From DAITQM01 sp039794245 (GTDB lineage: Bacteria > Pseudomonadota > Gammaproteobacteria > Xanthomonadales > Wenzhouxiangellaceae), in NCBI GenBank assembly GCA_039794245.1, contig JBDIVS010000009.1, positions 1-64,000 of the forward strand: a stretch of DNA of 64,000 nt, given 5' to 3'. The translations under genes were made by a program, and so were the position numbers. A model generated the notes under the pieces. It was not told the origin of the DNA, ran no database searches, and saw only the letters and a program-made list of their open reading frames with translations. Shown here piece after piece: positions 25,789 to 33,634 of this stretch (position 1 is the first letter of the stretch; each line of letters starts with the position of its first letter).

Positions 25789-26125
25789 GTCAGTCTGGGG
25801 CAAGCCCCCAGCAGTGAGGGGTCATTTTTCTGCCGATGCAGAGAGAAGCGGACTCGGCGGCGCATCAGTGTCGGCGAGAAGAAGCATCTGCTGGCCGACG
25901 CCGAGGCATTGCCGCACGGCGAGAAGGGGGCCAGGAACTCGGGAAGCTCATCGGAGAAACGGGGTTTCTTGCCGACGTCGCGGGCGATCACGAGAGTCTC
26001 CTGGATCGTGCGTCCCTGGGCGACCAGCCTCGTAATCTCCTACGATGTGGCCAGGTTGTCGCCTTCGGGCTTGTTCGGCGCGACCGTGGTACCGTTTGTG
26101 GTTCGCGGACGGGTATGATCCGGGT
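25789..26125. other. intergenic, no gene supported
   Basis: Open frames on both strands read as low-complexity translations without a start signal or family similarity. The minus strand has a short stretch (EITRLVAQGRTIQETLVIARD) that could be a decayed coding remnant, but I cannot name it. It separates the hyf promoter from the stop of the 395-aa gene. Confidence 0.4.
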
Positions 26126-27313
26126 TCATCGATGCTCGCCTGCGCGCTGGCGGCCGGCGAGCCAATGGGCGAGCAGGATCGGGCACTGGCGGTGCAGAGC
26201 CTGGCGGTGTTCGGGATTGCCTGGGTTTTGTTTGAGGGCACGGGCTGTGCGGTAGGCGAGGCGGGGCGGATCATCTTTTGGGTTGCGGATCGGGTGCAAT
26301 GGCTCGGGGGCGTTCAGGTGCAGTGCCAGCCAGGTGGGGAACCAGGCGATTTCGTGAGGTGGTTCCAGATCCCAGAAGCGGTCGCGCAGTGCTTCTACGG
26401 GGGGATCGGTCAAGGTTTGCAGTACGCGTTCGGCGCTTGGGCTGTCCTGCCAGCACAGTTCGGCCAGGGCGCCAAGCGCGAGCGCCCTCTCGCCCAGCAT
26501 CATGCCGGCTTCGATGAGTTGTGAAAGCAGGGGCGGGCTGGAATGATATTCCGCTACCGCCTGGATCGACTCGATGACAGCGGCCCAATCGGCTGTCTGC
26601 CGCGCCGCCCAGCTTGGGTGCAGATGCGGCTGCGCTGGATCGAAGTGTGCGGCATCGAGCATCCCGGCCATCCGCCGCCACAGCGGCCGCATAAAGGTGT
26701 CCGCCTGCCGGTCGAGCAGGCGCCGAGCGGCGGGTTGCAGGTGGTGTTCGAGGTAATCCAGCGCGCCGTTTGGATTGCCGAGTTGATCGCCGGGCCAGCC
26801 GAGCGCATCGACCAGCGTTTCGGCGGCGGTCAGGATGGTGTGGTCGCACTCGATACGGCTGAGTTCATCGAGCGCGCCGGCGGCGGCTTGAACCTTGCCG
26901 CTGAGTAATGCTTTGACCAGGCGGTGGCGCGCCATGGTCTGCGGGTTGTCCAAAAACAGATCGAGTTGCGGGCCATCGTCAGTGCGCCGGTATTCAGTGA
27001 GCAGAAGCTGTTGCCAGGCCAGGCGGCGGGAGGCGCGCAGCGGCCGGCCGTCGGTGGCGGTGGGGATTTTCAGATCGCGGCCAAGGCCGAGCCGCTCGGC
27101 CCAGCGTGCGGCGTTGTCCAATAGTTCGATCCAGCGTTCGGGGTCGCCGAGCAGGCGGTCTTCGAGCACGGTTTCGGGATGGTCGTGCCACTCGGCCTGT
27201 GCCGTTTCAGGCAGGCGGCGGAGCGCCACCAGCAGATCGAGCGGCCGGTAAACGCCGTGCCTGGCCAGTAAGCGATCGACGAGTTGCGTGATTTTGCCGG
27301 GCGTGTGGCTCAT
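26126..27313 (-). CDS. conserved protein of unknown function, coupled to the SNF2 helicase
   Basis: 395 aa, soluble, predominantly helical, without signal peptide or Cys clusters. I recognise no domain. The first 90 residues (QLVDRLLARHGVYRPLDLLVALRRL) and the repeated amphipathic helices give it a TPR/HEAT-like look. Its ATG overlaps the stop of the SNF2-type gene (ATGA), so the two are translated together and the products probably interact. It is the distal gene of this two-gene unit. Confidence 0.75.
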   Translation of the reverse strand: MSHTPGKITQLVDRLLARHGVYRPLDLLVALRRLPETAQAEWHDHPETVLEDRLLGDPERWIELLDNAARWAERLGLGRDLKIPTATDGRPLRASRRLAWQQLLLTEYRRTDDGPQLDLFLDNPQTMARHRLVKALLSGKVQAAAGALDELSRIECDHTILTAAETLVDALGWPGDQLGNPNGALDYLEHHLQPAARRLLDRQADTFMRPLWRRMAGMLDAAHFDPAQPHLHPSWAARQTADWAAVIESIQAVAEYHSSPPLLSQLIEAGMMLGERALALGALAELCWQDSPSAERVLQTLTDPPVEALRDRFWDLEPPHEIAWFPTWLALHLNAPEPLHPIRNPKDDPPRLAYRTARALKQNPGNPEHRQALHRQCPILLAHWLAGRQRAGEHR

Positions 27314-30300
27314 CTGGCGTCTTCCACCGGGGCGAACAGGTGATCGATCGCTTCCGGGTGGGTCATGGGCGCAAGTCGTTCATCGAACAGGCCGTCGATC
27401 AGCAGGCGTTTTTGCACTTGCAGGTCCAGAACGCGCTGCTCGACGGTGCCGGCGGTGATCAGGCGATACGAAAACACCCGCTCGGACTGGCCGATGCGGT
27501 GGGCGCGTGAGGTGGCCTGGTCTTCGACCGCCGGGTTCCACCACGGGTCGTAGTGGATCACGGTGTCGGCCGCCGTCAGGTTCAGCCCGGCACCGCCGGC
27601 TTTGAGGCTGATGAGGAACACCGCGGCATCGCCGCGTTGAAAACGTGCCACCGGGGCGGCGCGGTCGCGGGTCCGGCCGGTGAGTTTGAGATAGGCGATG
27701 TTCATTTTTTTGATTTCGGTTTCGATCAAGTCGAGCATCGATGTGAACTGCGAGAACAGCAGGATGCGGCGGCCTTCGGCGATCAGTTCGGGCAGCATGC
27801 GCCGCAGCAGATCGAGTTTGGCCGATCCGGCCTGTGCGGCGCCGTCGAGGCTGCCGGCCAGCCGCGGGTCGCAGCAGATCTGCCTGAGTTTGAGCAGGGC
27901 GTCGAGCACTGTGATCCGGCTGCGTTCGGCGCCGTGGCGGTCGATCGCCCGCCGGACTTTATCGTGCATCGCGACCCGGACGCTGTCGTAAAGCCGGCGT
28001 TGTGCCTCGCCAAGTTCAATTGTCCGCACGAGATCGCTGACCGGCGGCAGTTCGGGCGTGACCTGGCTTTTGGTCCGGCGCAGCAGAAATGGTTCGATGA
28101 TGGTCTTGAGCGCCCGCCGGCGCACTTCGTCGCCGTCGAGTTCGATCGGCAGGCGAAAACGGGCCCGAAATTCGCGGGCCGAACCGAGCAGCCCCGGTAC
28201 GGCGAAATGGAACAGGCTCCACAGTTCCCCCAGGTGGTTTTCGAGCGGCGTACCGCTCAGGCACAATCGCTGGCGGGCTTCGAGCCGGCAGGCGTGCCGG
28301 CTGACCGCTGCGGCGGGGTTTTTGATTGCCTGCGCCTCGTCGAGTACCACCAGATGGTATGGCCGGGCCTGCAGGCGGCGGTGATCGCGGCTGAGCAGCG
28401 CGTAGCTGGTCAGGGCGATATCGCAGCGGTCGAGGTGGGCGAATTCCTGCTGCCGCCTGGGGCCGTGCAGCACTGCGATGTTCAATTCCGGCGCAAAACG
28501 GCTGGCTTCGGCGCGCCAGTTGCACAAAAGGGTGGTCGGGGCCACGATCAGGCAGGGCCGATCGAGCCGCCCGGAGGTCTTTTCGGTGAGGATATGGGCC
28601 AGGATCTGCAAGGTCTTGCCGAGGCCCATGTCGTCGGCCAGTAGGCCGCCGAAACCGTGTTGCCGGAGCGTTTGCAGCCAGCCCAGCCCGTGCCGTTGAT
28701 AAGCCCGAAGCTCGGCACGTAGTCCAGGTGGTGGGGGGCAAGGCGCGCGGTCCCGGAGATCGCCAAGGGCGCGGGTGATTTCGAGCAGTTCGGCATCGCC
28801 GTCGAGTTGCCACGCTCCCGGCCATAGTGACAAGCCGGCGAGCCGGGCGCGGGGCAGTTTCAGCCGGCCGGTTTTGGATACACCAGTTTGGACCCATTCG
28901 ATGAGCACCGACAATGCGGCGCGCAGGCACGCCGCCGGCAGGCGTGTGATATGCGCCGGGTCGAGCCTGAGCAGCAGGCCGTCGCTATCGTCGTCGCTGT
29001 GGAGCCGGCGCTGTAATTCGCCGGCGGGGACTGCATCCAGCCAGGCCAGCAACGGTTCGAGCAGCGAATAGCGGCGCCCCTGCCATTGCGCGCCGAGTTC
29101 AAGTTCGAAATCCACCGCTCCGGCTGGGCTCAGCAGTCCGTACCAGCATTCCGGTTCGACCAGATGGAAATCGAAATCGGGCTCGGTCACCCATTGCCAG
29201 CCGGCAAGACGCTGGACGCGGGCCCAGACTTCGGCCGCGCCGTGCGGCTCGCGGGCGAACCAGCGGCGCGCCATGTCAGGATTGCCGGGCGCCGGGGGAT
29301 CGTCCATGGCGACCAGGCCCAGTGCTTTCAGGCGTTCGGCACAACGCTGCTCGGCGGTAAAATCACGTTCGATTTCAATGATTTTCCCCGTTTCCGCCCG
29401 CCCGGTAACCGTGCTCGATCCGGCCTCGATCTGAATCGGCCCATAACGAAAGCGAAGCCGGGCGCAGGCGGCGCCGCGGTTTGCATCACAGGCCGGCGCG
29501 CTGCGTTCCAGCACGAGTACCGGTTGTGGTGACAGCGCAGGCTGGCGAACGATTTTGCGAACCTTGGGCCGGGCGATCGTGGCGGCGATTCCGCGCCGGT
29601 TCATTTCCCTGATGACTTCGGGCGCGGCATAAGGATCGACGGCGCCCAAGCCGAACAGCCAGGCAGCGTCGCCCGGACTGAGCCCGGCAGCCTTTACGCG
29701 GTGACATTCGCCGCGCTGCGCCTGGAGCAGCCACGGTAGATTAAACGGCAAGCGGCACGTCCCGGCCGCCGGCGAAGGTTCGAGTGTGAAGTATTGGACG
29801 CCGCTGTCCAGTTCACGCCAGACCGCGTGCCCTTCGATCGGCGGGCCGAATTTGAGCGGCGGCTGGCTGGCGCTTTGCCAATGGGCCTTGCCGCGGTCGA
29901 TGATTTCGGCAAGCAGGTCATCGTCGTCCGGACCGAGAACGGCCGATTCGGGTGCCGATTTTTCGGTTTGGCGCATGCCGAGCGCTTGCAACCAGCGATG
30001 CTCGACGGCGCCGATGTAGCCGGGTTGCTCGGCGCGGCGGGCGCGGGACAGGGCGTAAGGTGAAGTCTGGATTGGGTGGACATCCGCTCTGACGCGCAGC
30101 GCCGTCAGCGAGAGCCCGGCTCTGCCGTCGCCGAAAGCGAGAACGAAAGCCAGATGTGACCGCCCGACACAAGCCGCTGCGGTGGGGCTGACCTGCGGCT
30201 GCTCCCCGCCGCCTTTCGGCGCGGTGATGAGGAGGGCGGCGAGGTGTTCACAGGCACGCCGCTTCGGACACGAGCAATCGGCCTCGAGATGGCTGTTTTC

Positions 30301-30513
30301 GATCGCCATCCAGCAGCGGCTGGTCGTCCCGTCCGGTGCGGTGACTTCACCTGTCACGATAAGCGTTTCGTCATCGGCCCAATCACACTGCCGGTGCAGG
30401 CGCCCGCCGGCCGCGAGCAGCCGGCGCGCCAGCGCTTCGATCTTTGGATCGAGTGTGCCGGCGGCGGCTTCGATCCTGTCGAAAGCGCGGTTGTCCATTT
30501 CTCGGGGATTCAT
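27310..30513 (-). CDS. SNF2-family DEAD-like helicase/translocase with SWIM zinc finger
   Basis: 1067 aa from the ATG at 30513. A SWIM zinc finger (CSCPKRRACEHLAALL) lies near residue 80, then a long divergent middle. The SNF2 motor begins near 600: motif I LLADDMGLGKTLQILAHIL, motif II VLDEAQAIKNP, motif III LSGTPLENHLGELWS, and the C-terminal lobe with LLFSQFTSMLDLIE, GGAGLNLTAADTVIHYDPWW and TSRAHRIGQ. It is an ATP-driven dsDNA translocase; bacterial SWIM-SNF2 proteins are related to RapA/HepA but their targets are mostly unknown. Confidence 0.93.
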   Translation of the reverse strand: MNPREMDNRAFDRIEAAAGTLDPKIEALARRLLAAGGRLHRQCDWADDETLIVTGEVTAPDGTTSRCWMAIENSHLEADCSCPKRRACEHLAALLITAPKGGGEQPQVSPTAAACVGRSHLAFVLAFGDGRAGLSLTALRVRADVHPIQTSPYALSRARRAEQPGYIGAVEHRWLQALGMRQTEKSAPESAVLGPDDDDLLAEIIDRGKAHWQSASQPPLKFGPPIEGHAVWRELDSGVQYFTLEPSPAAGTCRLPFNLPWLLQAQRGECHRVKAAGLSPGDAAWLFGLGAVDPYAAPEVIREMNRRGIAATIARPKVRKIVRQPALSPQPVLVLERSAPACDANRGAACARLRFRYGPIQIEAGSSTVTGRAETGKIIEIERDFTAEQRCAERLKALGLVAMDDPPAPGNPDMARRWFAREPHGAAEVWARVQRLAGWQWVTEPDFDFHLVEPECWYGLLSPAGAVDFELELGAQWQGRRYSLLEPLLAWLDAVPAGELQRRLHSDDDSDGLLLRLDPAHITRLPAACLRAALSVLIEWVQTGVSKTGRLKLPRARLAGLSLWPGAWQLDGDAELLEITRALGDLRDRAPCPPPPGLRAELRAYQRHGLGWLQTLRQHGFGGLLADDMGLGKTLQILAHILTEKTSGRLDRPCLIVAPTTLLCNWRAEASRFAPELNIAVLHGPRRQQEFAHLDRCDIALTSYALLSRDHRRLQARPYHLVVLDEAQAIKNPAAAVSRHACRLEARQRLCLSGTPLENHLGELWSLFHFAVPGLLGSAREFRARFRLPIELDGDEVRRRALKTIIEPFLLRRTKSQVTPELPPVSDLVRTIELGEAQRRLYDSVRVAMHDKVRRAIDRHGAERSRITVLDALLKLRQICCDPRLAGSLDGAAQAGSAKLDLLRRMLPELIAEGRRILLFSQFTSMLDLIETEIKKMNIAYLKLTGRTRDRAAPVARFQRGDAAVFLISLKAGGAGLNLTAADTVIHYDPWWNPAVEDQATSRAHRIGQSERVFSYRLITAGTVEQRVLDLQVQKRLLIDGLFDERLAPMTHPEAIDHLFAPVEDAR

Positions 30514-30595
30514 GGTGCAGCCGCGAATAATACTAATGTTGCAGGTGCCAAGCCGGCCCGATCCGTTCCCTCCCACCATTCGCTACACTTCTGCA

Positions 30596-32098
30596 ATGGA
30601 TCTGCCGATCACTCTCAGGCCGCGGCGCTTGGCGCTGGACAGCGGCAGCGAGCCGGTGGTGCTGTTGCACCGTGGCTGCCCGGTGTGCCGTGCCGAGGGG
30701 TTGGGTGCGCCGCAGCGGGTCAAGATCCAGTGCGGCGAACGGCAGGTCATCGCGACGTTGTTCACGGTCGATGCCGACTGGCTGAGCGCCGAGGAGGCCG
30801 GTTTGTCGGATGCTGCCTGGAGCCGGCTGCGGCCGGCCGGCGACGACCACTTGTCGTTTTCGCATCCGCCGACGCTGGAATCGCTCGGCGCGGTACGGGC
30901 CAAATTGCACGGCAACGAGTTGGCCGACGGCGATTTCCGCGCCGTGATCGACGATATCGTCGAGGGCCGTTACAGCCGGGTCGAATTAGCCGCCTTTGTC
31001 GCCGCCTGCGCCGGTTCCCGGCTCAATAGCGGCGAAATCACGGCCCTGACCCGGGCGATGATCGCCGCCGGCGAGCGCCTACATTGGGAGGCGCCGGTTG
31101 TCGCCGACAAACATTCGGTCGGCGGCCTGCCCGGTAACCGGACGTCGCCGATCGTCGTCGCGATCGCCACCGCCTGCGGCCTGATCATGCCAAAGACCTC
31201 GTCGCGGGCGATCACCTCGCCGGCCGGCACGGCCGATACGATGGCGGTGCTGACCGATGTCGATCTCGATCTCGAGGTGATGCGTCGGGTAGTCGCCGCC
31301 GAAGGCGGTTGCCTCGCCTGGGGCGGCGCGGCGCGGCTCAGCCCGGCCGACGACATCCTGATCGAGATCGAAAAAGCGCTGGATCTGGACAGCGAAGGGC
31401 AACTGGTCGCCTCGGTATTGTCGAAAAAAGCCGCCGCTGGGGCGACCCATGTCGTGCTCGATGTCCCGCTCGGGGCGACCGCCAAGGTCCGATCGCAGGC
31501 CGAGGCCAAAGCGATTGCCGCATTGTTCGAGGCGACCGCCGAGGCGCTTGGTCTGACGATCCGGATCATGATCGGCGACGGGCAACAACCGGTCGGCCGC
31601 GGCATCGGCCCGGCTCTGGAAGCGCGCGATGTGCTCGCCGTGCTGCGTAACGAAGCCGGGGCGCCCGAGGATTTACGAAAGCGCGCCGTGCGCCTGGCCG
31701 GCACGCTGCTGGAGCTGGCCGGCGCCGCGGCTCGCGGCCGCGGCGAAAAGACCGCCGCCGAGGTGCTGGTCGGCGGCCGGGCGTGGCGGAAATTCGAGGC
31801 GATCTGCCGCGCCCAGGGTGGCCTGCGCGAACCGCCTCTTGCACCTTACCAGCATGTCCATAAAGCAAGCCGTGCCGGGCGCATCGGATCGATGGACAAC
31901 CGCCGCCTGGCACGCCTGGCGAAACTCGCCGGCGCGCCGGCGGCGCCGGCCGCCGGCATCCTGATGCAGGTCCGCCTGGGCGAGAACGTCGGGCGTGGTG
32001 CCCCGCTGTTCGAAATCCACGCCGAATCCCGCGGCGAGATGGCCTACGCCCTGCAATACCTGGACCACCACGGCGATCTGATCGTGATCGAAGGTTGA
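30596..32098 (+). CDS. thymidine phosphorylase family protein, long form (AMP phosphorylase-like)
   Basis: 500 aa from the ATG at 30596, longer than E. coli DeoA (about 440). The first 85 residues form the extra N-terminal domain found in archaeal AMP phosphorylases (DeoA long form). The glycosyltransferase core has GRYSRVELAAFVAAC, the phosphate-binding VADKHSVGGLPGNRTSP, and KTSSRAITSPAGTADTMAVL. The C-terminal domain has ILMQVRLGENVGRGAPLFEI. It phosphorolyses a nucleoside or nucleotide to base and (deoxy)ribose phosphate. Substrate choice between thymidine and AMP is not decidable here. Confidence 0.9.
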   Translation: MDLPITLRPRRLALDSGSEPVVLLHRGCPVCRAEGLGAPQRVKIQCGERQVIATLFTVDADWLSAEEAGLSDAAWSRLRPAGDDHLSFSHPPTLESLGAVRAKLHGNELADGDFRAVIDDIVEGRYSRVELAAFVAACAGSRLNSGEITALTRAMIAAGERLHWEAPVVADKHSVGGLPGNRTSPIVVAIATACGLIMPKTSSRAITSPAGTADTMAVLTDVDLDLEVMRRVVAAEGGCLAWGGAARLSPADDILIEIEKALDLDSEGQLVASVLSKKAAAGATHVVLDVPLGATAKVRSQAEAKAIAALFEATAEALGLTIRIMIGDGQQPVGRGIGPALEARDVLAVLRNEAGAPEDLRKRAVRLAGTLLELAGAAARGRGEKTAAEVLVGGRAWRKFEAICRAQGGLREPPLAPYQHVHKASRAGRIGSMDNRRLARLAKLAGAPAAPAAGILMQVRLGENVGRGAPLFEIHAESRGEMAYALQYLDHHGDLIVIEG

Positions 32099-32362
32099 CG
32101 GCGAAATGATCTTGTCCGGCGTTATCGCGTTCAGTTCTTCCTGTCCGGCGCTGCGGTCGACTGGCCGGCGGATGACTGACGCGAATGGCGGGTGTCCAGA
32201 AATTGGCCTTGGAAATTGGCCCCGGCCTTCCCGACGCCCTGGCGTCAGTGGCCCATGCAACGGAACTGGGGCTCGCCGCCGGCAGTCGGCGCTCCGGGCG
32301 AGGGGGCCGGCTGTGCCAGCCCGGAGCAATGGGCTGCAGTAAAATACGACACTCAAAGCTTC

Positions 32363-32453
32363 GGAGAGGTGGCAGAGTGGTTGAATGCGGCGGTCTTGAA
32401 AACCGTTGAAGGTTCATCGCCTTCCGGGGGTTCGAATCCCTCCCTCTCCGCCA
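32363..32453 (+). tRNA. tRNA-Ser (anticodon TGA)
   Basis: The 91-nt class II tRNA has acceptor GGAGAGG/CCTCTCC, discriminator G and encoded CCA. The D arm is GCAGAGTGGTTGAATGC, the anticodon loop CTTGAAA reads TGA, the long variable arm is AAGGTTCATCGCCTT, and the T arm is GGGGGTTCGAATCCCTC. It decodes UCN serine codons, mainly UCA. A TAAAAT -10 sequence lies 18 bp upstream. Confidence 0.97.
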
Positions 32454-32464
32454 CCCATAAAAAA

Positions 32465-32485
32465 GGCCCCGACGGGGCCTTTTTT
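32465..32485 (+). terminator. tRNA-Ser terminator, bidirectional
   Basis: The stem GGCCCC (32465-32470) and GGGGCC (32474-32479) has loop GAC, followed by six T and preceded by six A. The symmetry is part of a much longer inverted repeat: bases 32441-32470, including the tRNA 3' end, recur inverted at 32474-32503. Confidence 0.8.
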
Positions 32486-33272
32486 ATGGGTGGCGGAGAG
32501 GGAGGACTTAGATACGAACCCCTGTTCGACAAACGCGGCAGGACTGCCGCGTTGACGCACGAAGTGCGCCCGCAGGGCGAGGGGCAGGATGCCCCGAGTC
32601 TATCCCTCCCTCAATTCAACAACGGCCCGCAGGGCCGACTTCTCGCCACGAATTGCCCTATCCCAGTCGCACTGTGATAAGCCTTGCCACAACGGGCCTT
32701 TTTTATGGGTGGCGGAGAGGGAGTAGGCCCGCCTGATTGACCATCCGTTCTACTGCGGCGGCGCCATGACTTGCGTCTGCGCCGTTTCACTCGGTCGCGC
32801 CTCCTCGACGTACAATCAAGTACGTCTGCGGTGCGCTCGGTCGCGAAACGACACAGCCGCAAGCCCTGGCACCCCCTCGCGACGAACGGATGGTCAATCA
32901 GGCGGGCTTGATACGAACCCCTGTTCGACAAACGCGGCAGGACTGCCGCGTTGACGCACGAAGTGCGCCCGCAGGGCGAGGGGCAGGATGCCCCGAGCCA
33001 AAAAAATCATGATCAACCCACCCTCAAAACAATCCCGGCCCGCAAGCCAGGGATGGCTTGCCCGCGGCGCCGGTGCATGCACCGGCGCTGCGAAGCCAGG
33101 TGCGGACATGCGCCGCACCTGGCGTGTTCCGAGCCGCCCGGGATGGGCGGATTCGGAACCGAAATCCAGCCGACTTCTCGCCACGAATTGCCCTATCCCA
33201 GTCGCACTGTGATAAGCCTTGCCACAACGGGCCTTTTTTATGGGTGGCGGAGAGGGAGTAGGCCCGCCTGAT
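32475..33272. repeat. duplicated repeat modules behind tRNA-Ser
   Basis: No gene is seen here. One module of 104 bp occurs at 32634-32737 and 33169-33272. Another of 88 bp occurs at 32511-32598 and 32910-32997. A shorter unit, GGGCCTTTTTTATGGGTGGC followed by GGAGAGGGAG, occurs three times (from 32475, 32694 and 33226) and is the reverse complement of the tRNA-Ser 3' end plus its terminator. Between 33050 and 33160 there are further hairpins, for example CGCCGGTGCATGCACCGGCG. The copies look identical by eye, so the duplication is recent or homogenised. Confidence 0.8.
32727..32907. repeat. 181-bp palindromic element with 24-bp perfect arms
   Basis: The arm at 32727-32750 (GCCCGCCTGATTGACC...) is the perfect reverse complement of 32884-32907. 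The interior is an imperfect palindrome centred on GTAC-AATCAA-GTAC, with CTCGGTCGCG on both halves. Its centre resembles the element at 3342-3484. It is inserted between two modules of the tRNA-Ser repeat region and carries no coding capacity. Confidence 0.75.
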
Positions 33273-33634
33273 CTCAGGCAGTTAGAGTTCGCTGAAGGGC
33301 AAAGCGGTGATACCCGGTGCCAGGGACAGGCGGATGGTGCCGGGATGGATCACGTAGCCCGGTCTGGCGCGGTTCCCGAAAAACCGCCGGAATGCCTTGA
33401 TGGAAGCGGCCATGGCGGGGCGCGGCGTGGCGGAACTTTGATGTAGTGGTGGCCCATAAAATAAGTTATATGCAATTTTGCATTTGAAATGCATGCCAGG
33501 ATGCGCCGCGGTCGCCGATCGTTCCGGTAAAACCGGGGCGGGCGCGAGCGAATCACCCTGTGGCAGTGTTTTTTTGCGCATTACGTATATCCCTTTGAAC
33601 ATTTGGCCAATTTGCGGTCTGGAGGGGTAGGCGT
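33273..33634. other. intergenic before the exoprotein gene; possible 43-codon frame
   Basis: A minus-strand frame from 33413 to 33282 (MAASIKAFRRFFGNRARPG...TALPFSEL) has no recognisable family and no convincing ribosome-binding site; it may be a fragment. Around 33450-33500 the DNA is AT-rich (TAAGTTATATGCAATTTTGC). The sequence ACGTATATCCCTTTGAA near 33584-33600, then GGAGGGG at 33618, leads into the next gene. Confidence 0.4.

Noticed and set aside
32475..33272. CRISPR array
   Set aside because: Repeats are few, long, unequal in spacing and derived from a tRNA 3' end; no regular spacers and no cas genes are present anywhere in the window.
33282..33602. A 106-codon minus-strand gene
   Set aside because: The upstream half is low-complexity; only the last 43 codons look protein-like and I could not assign them.
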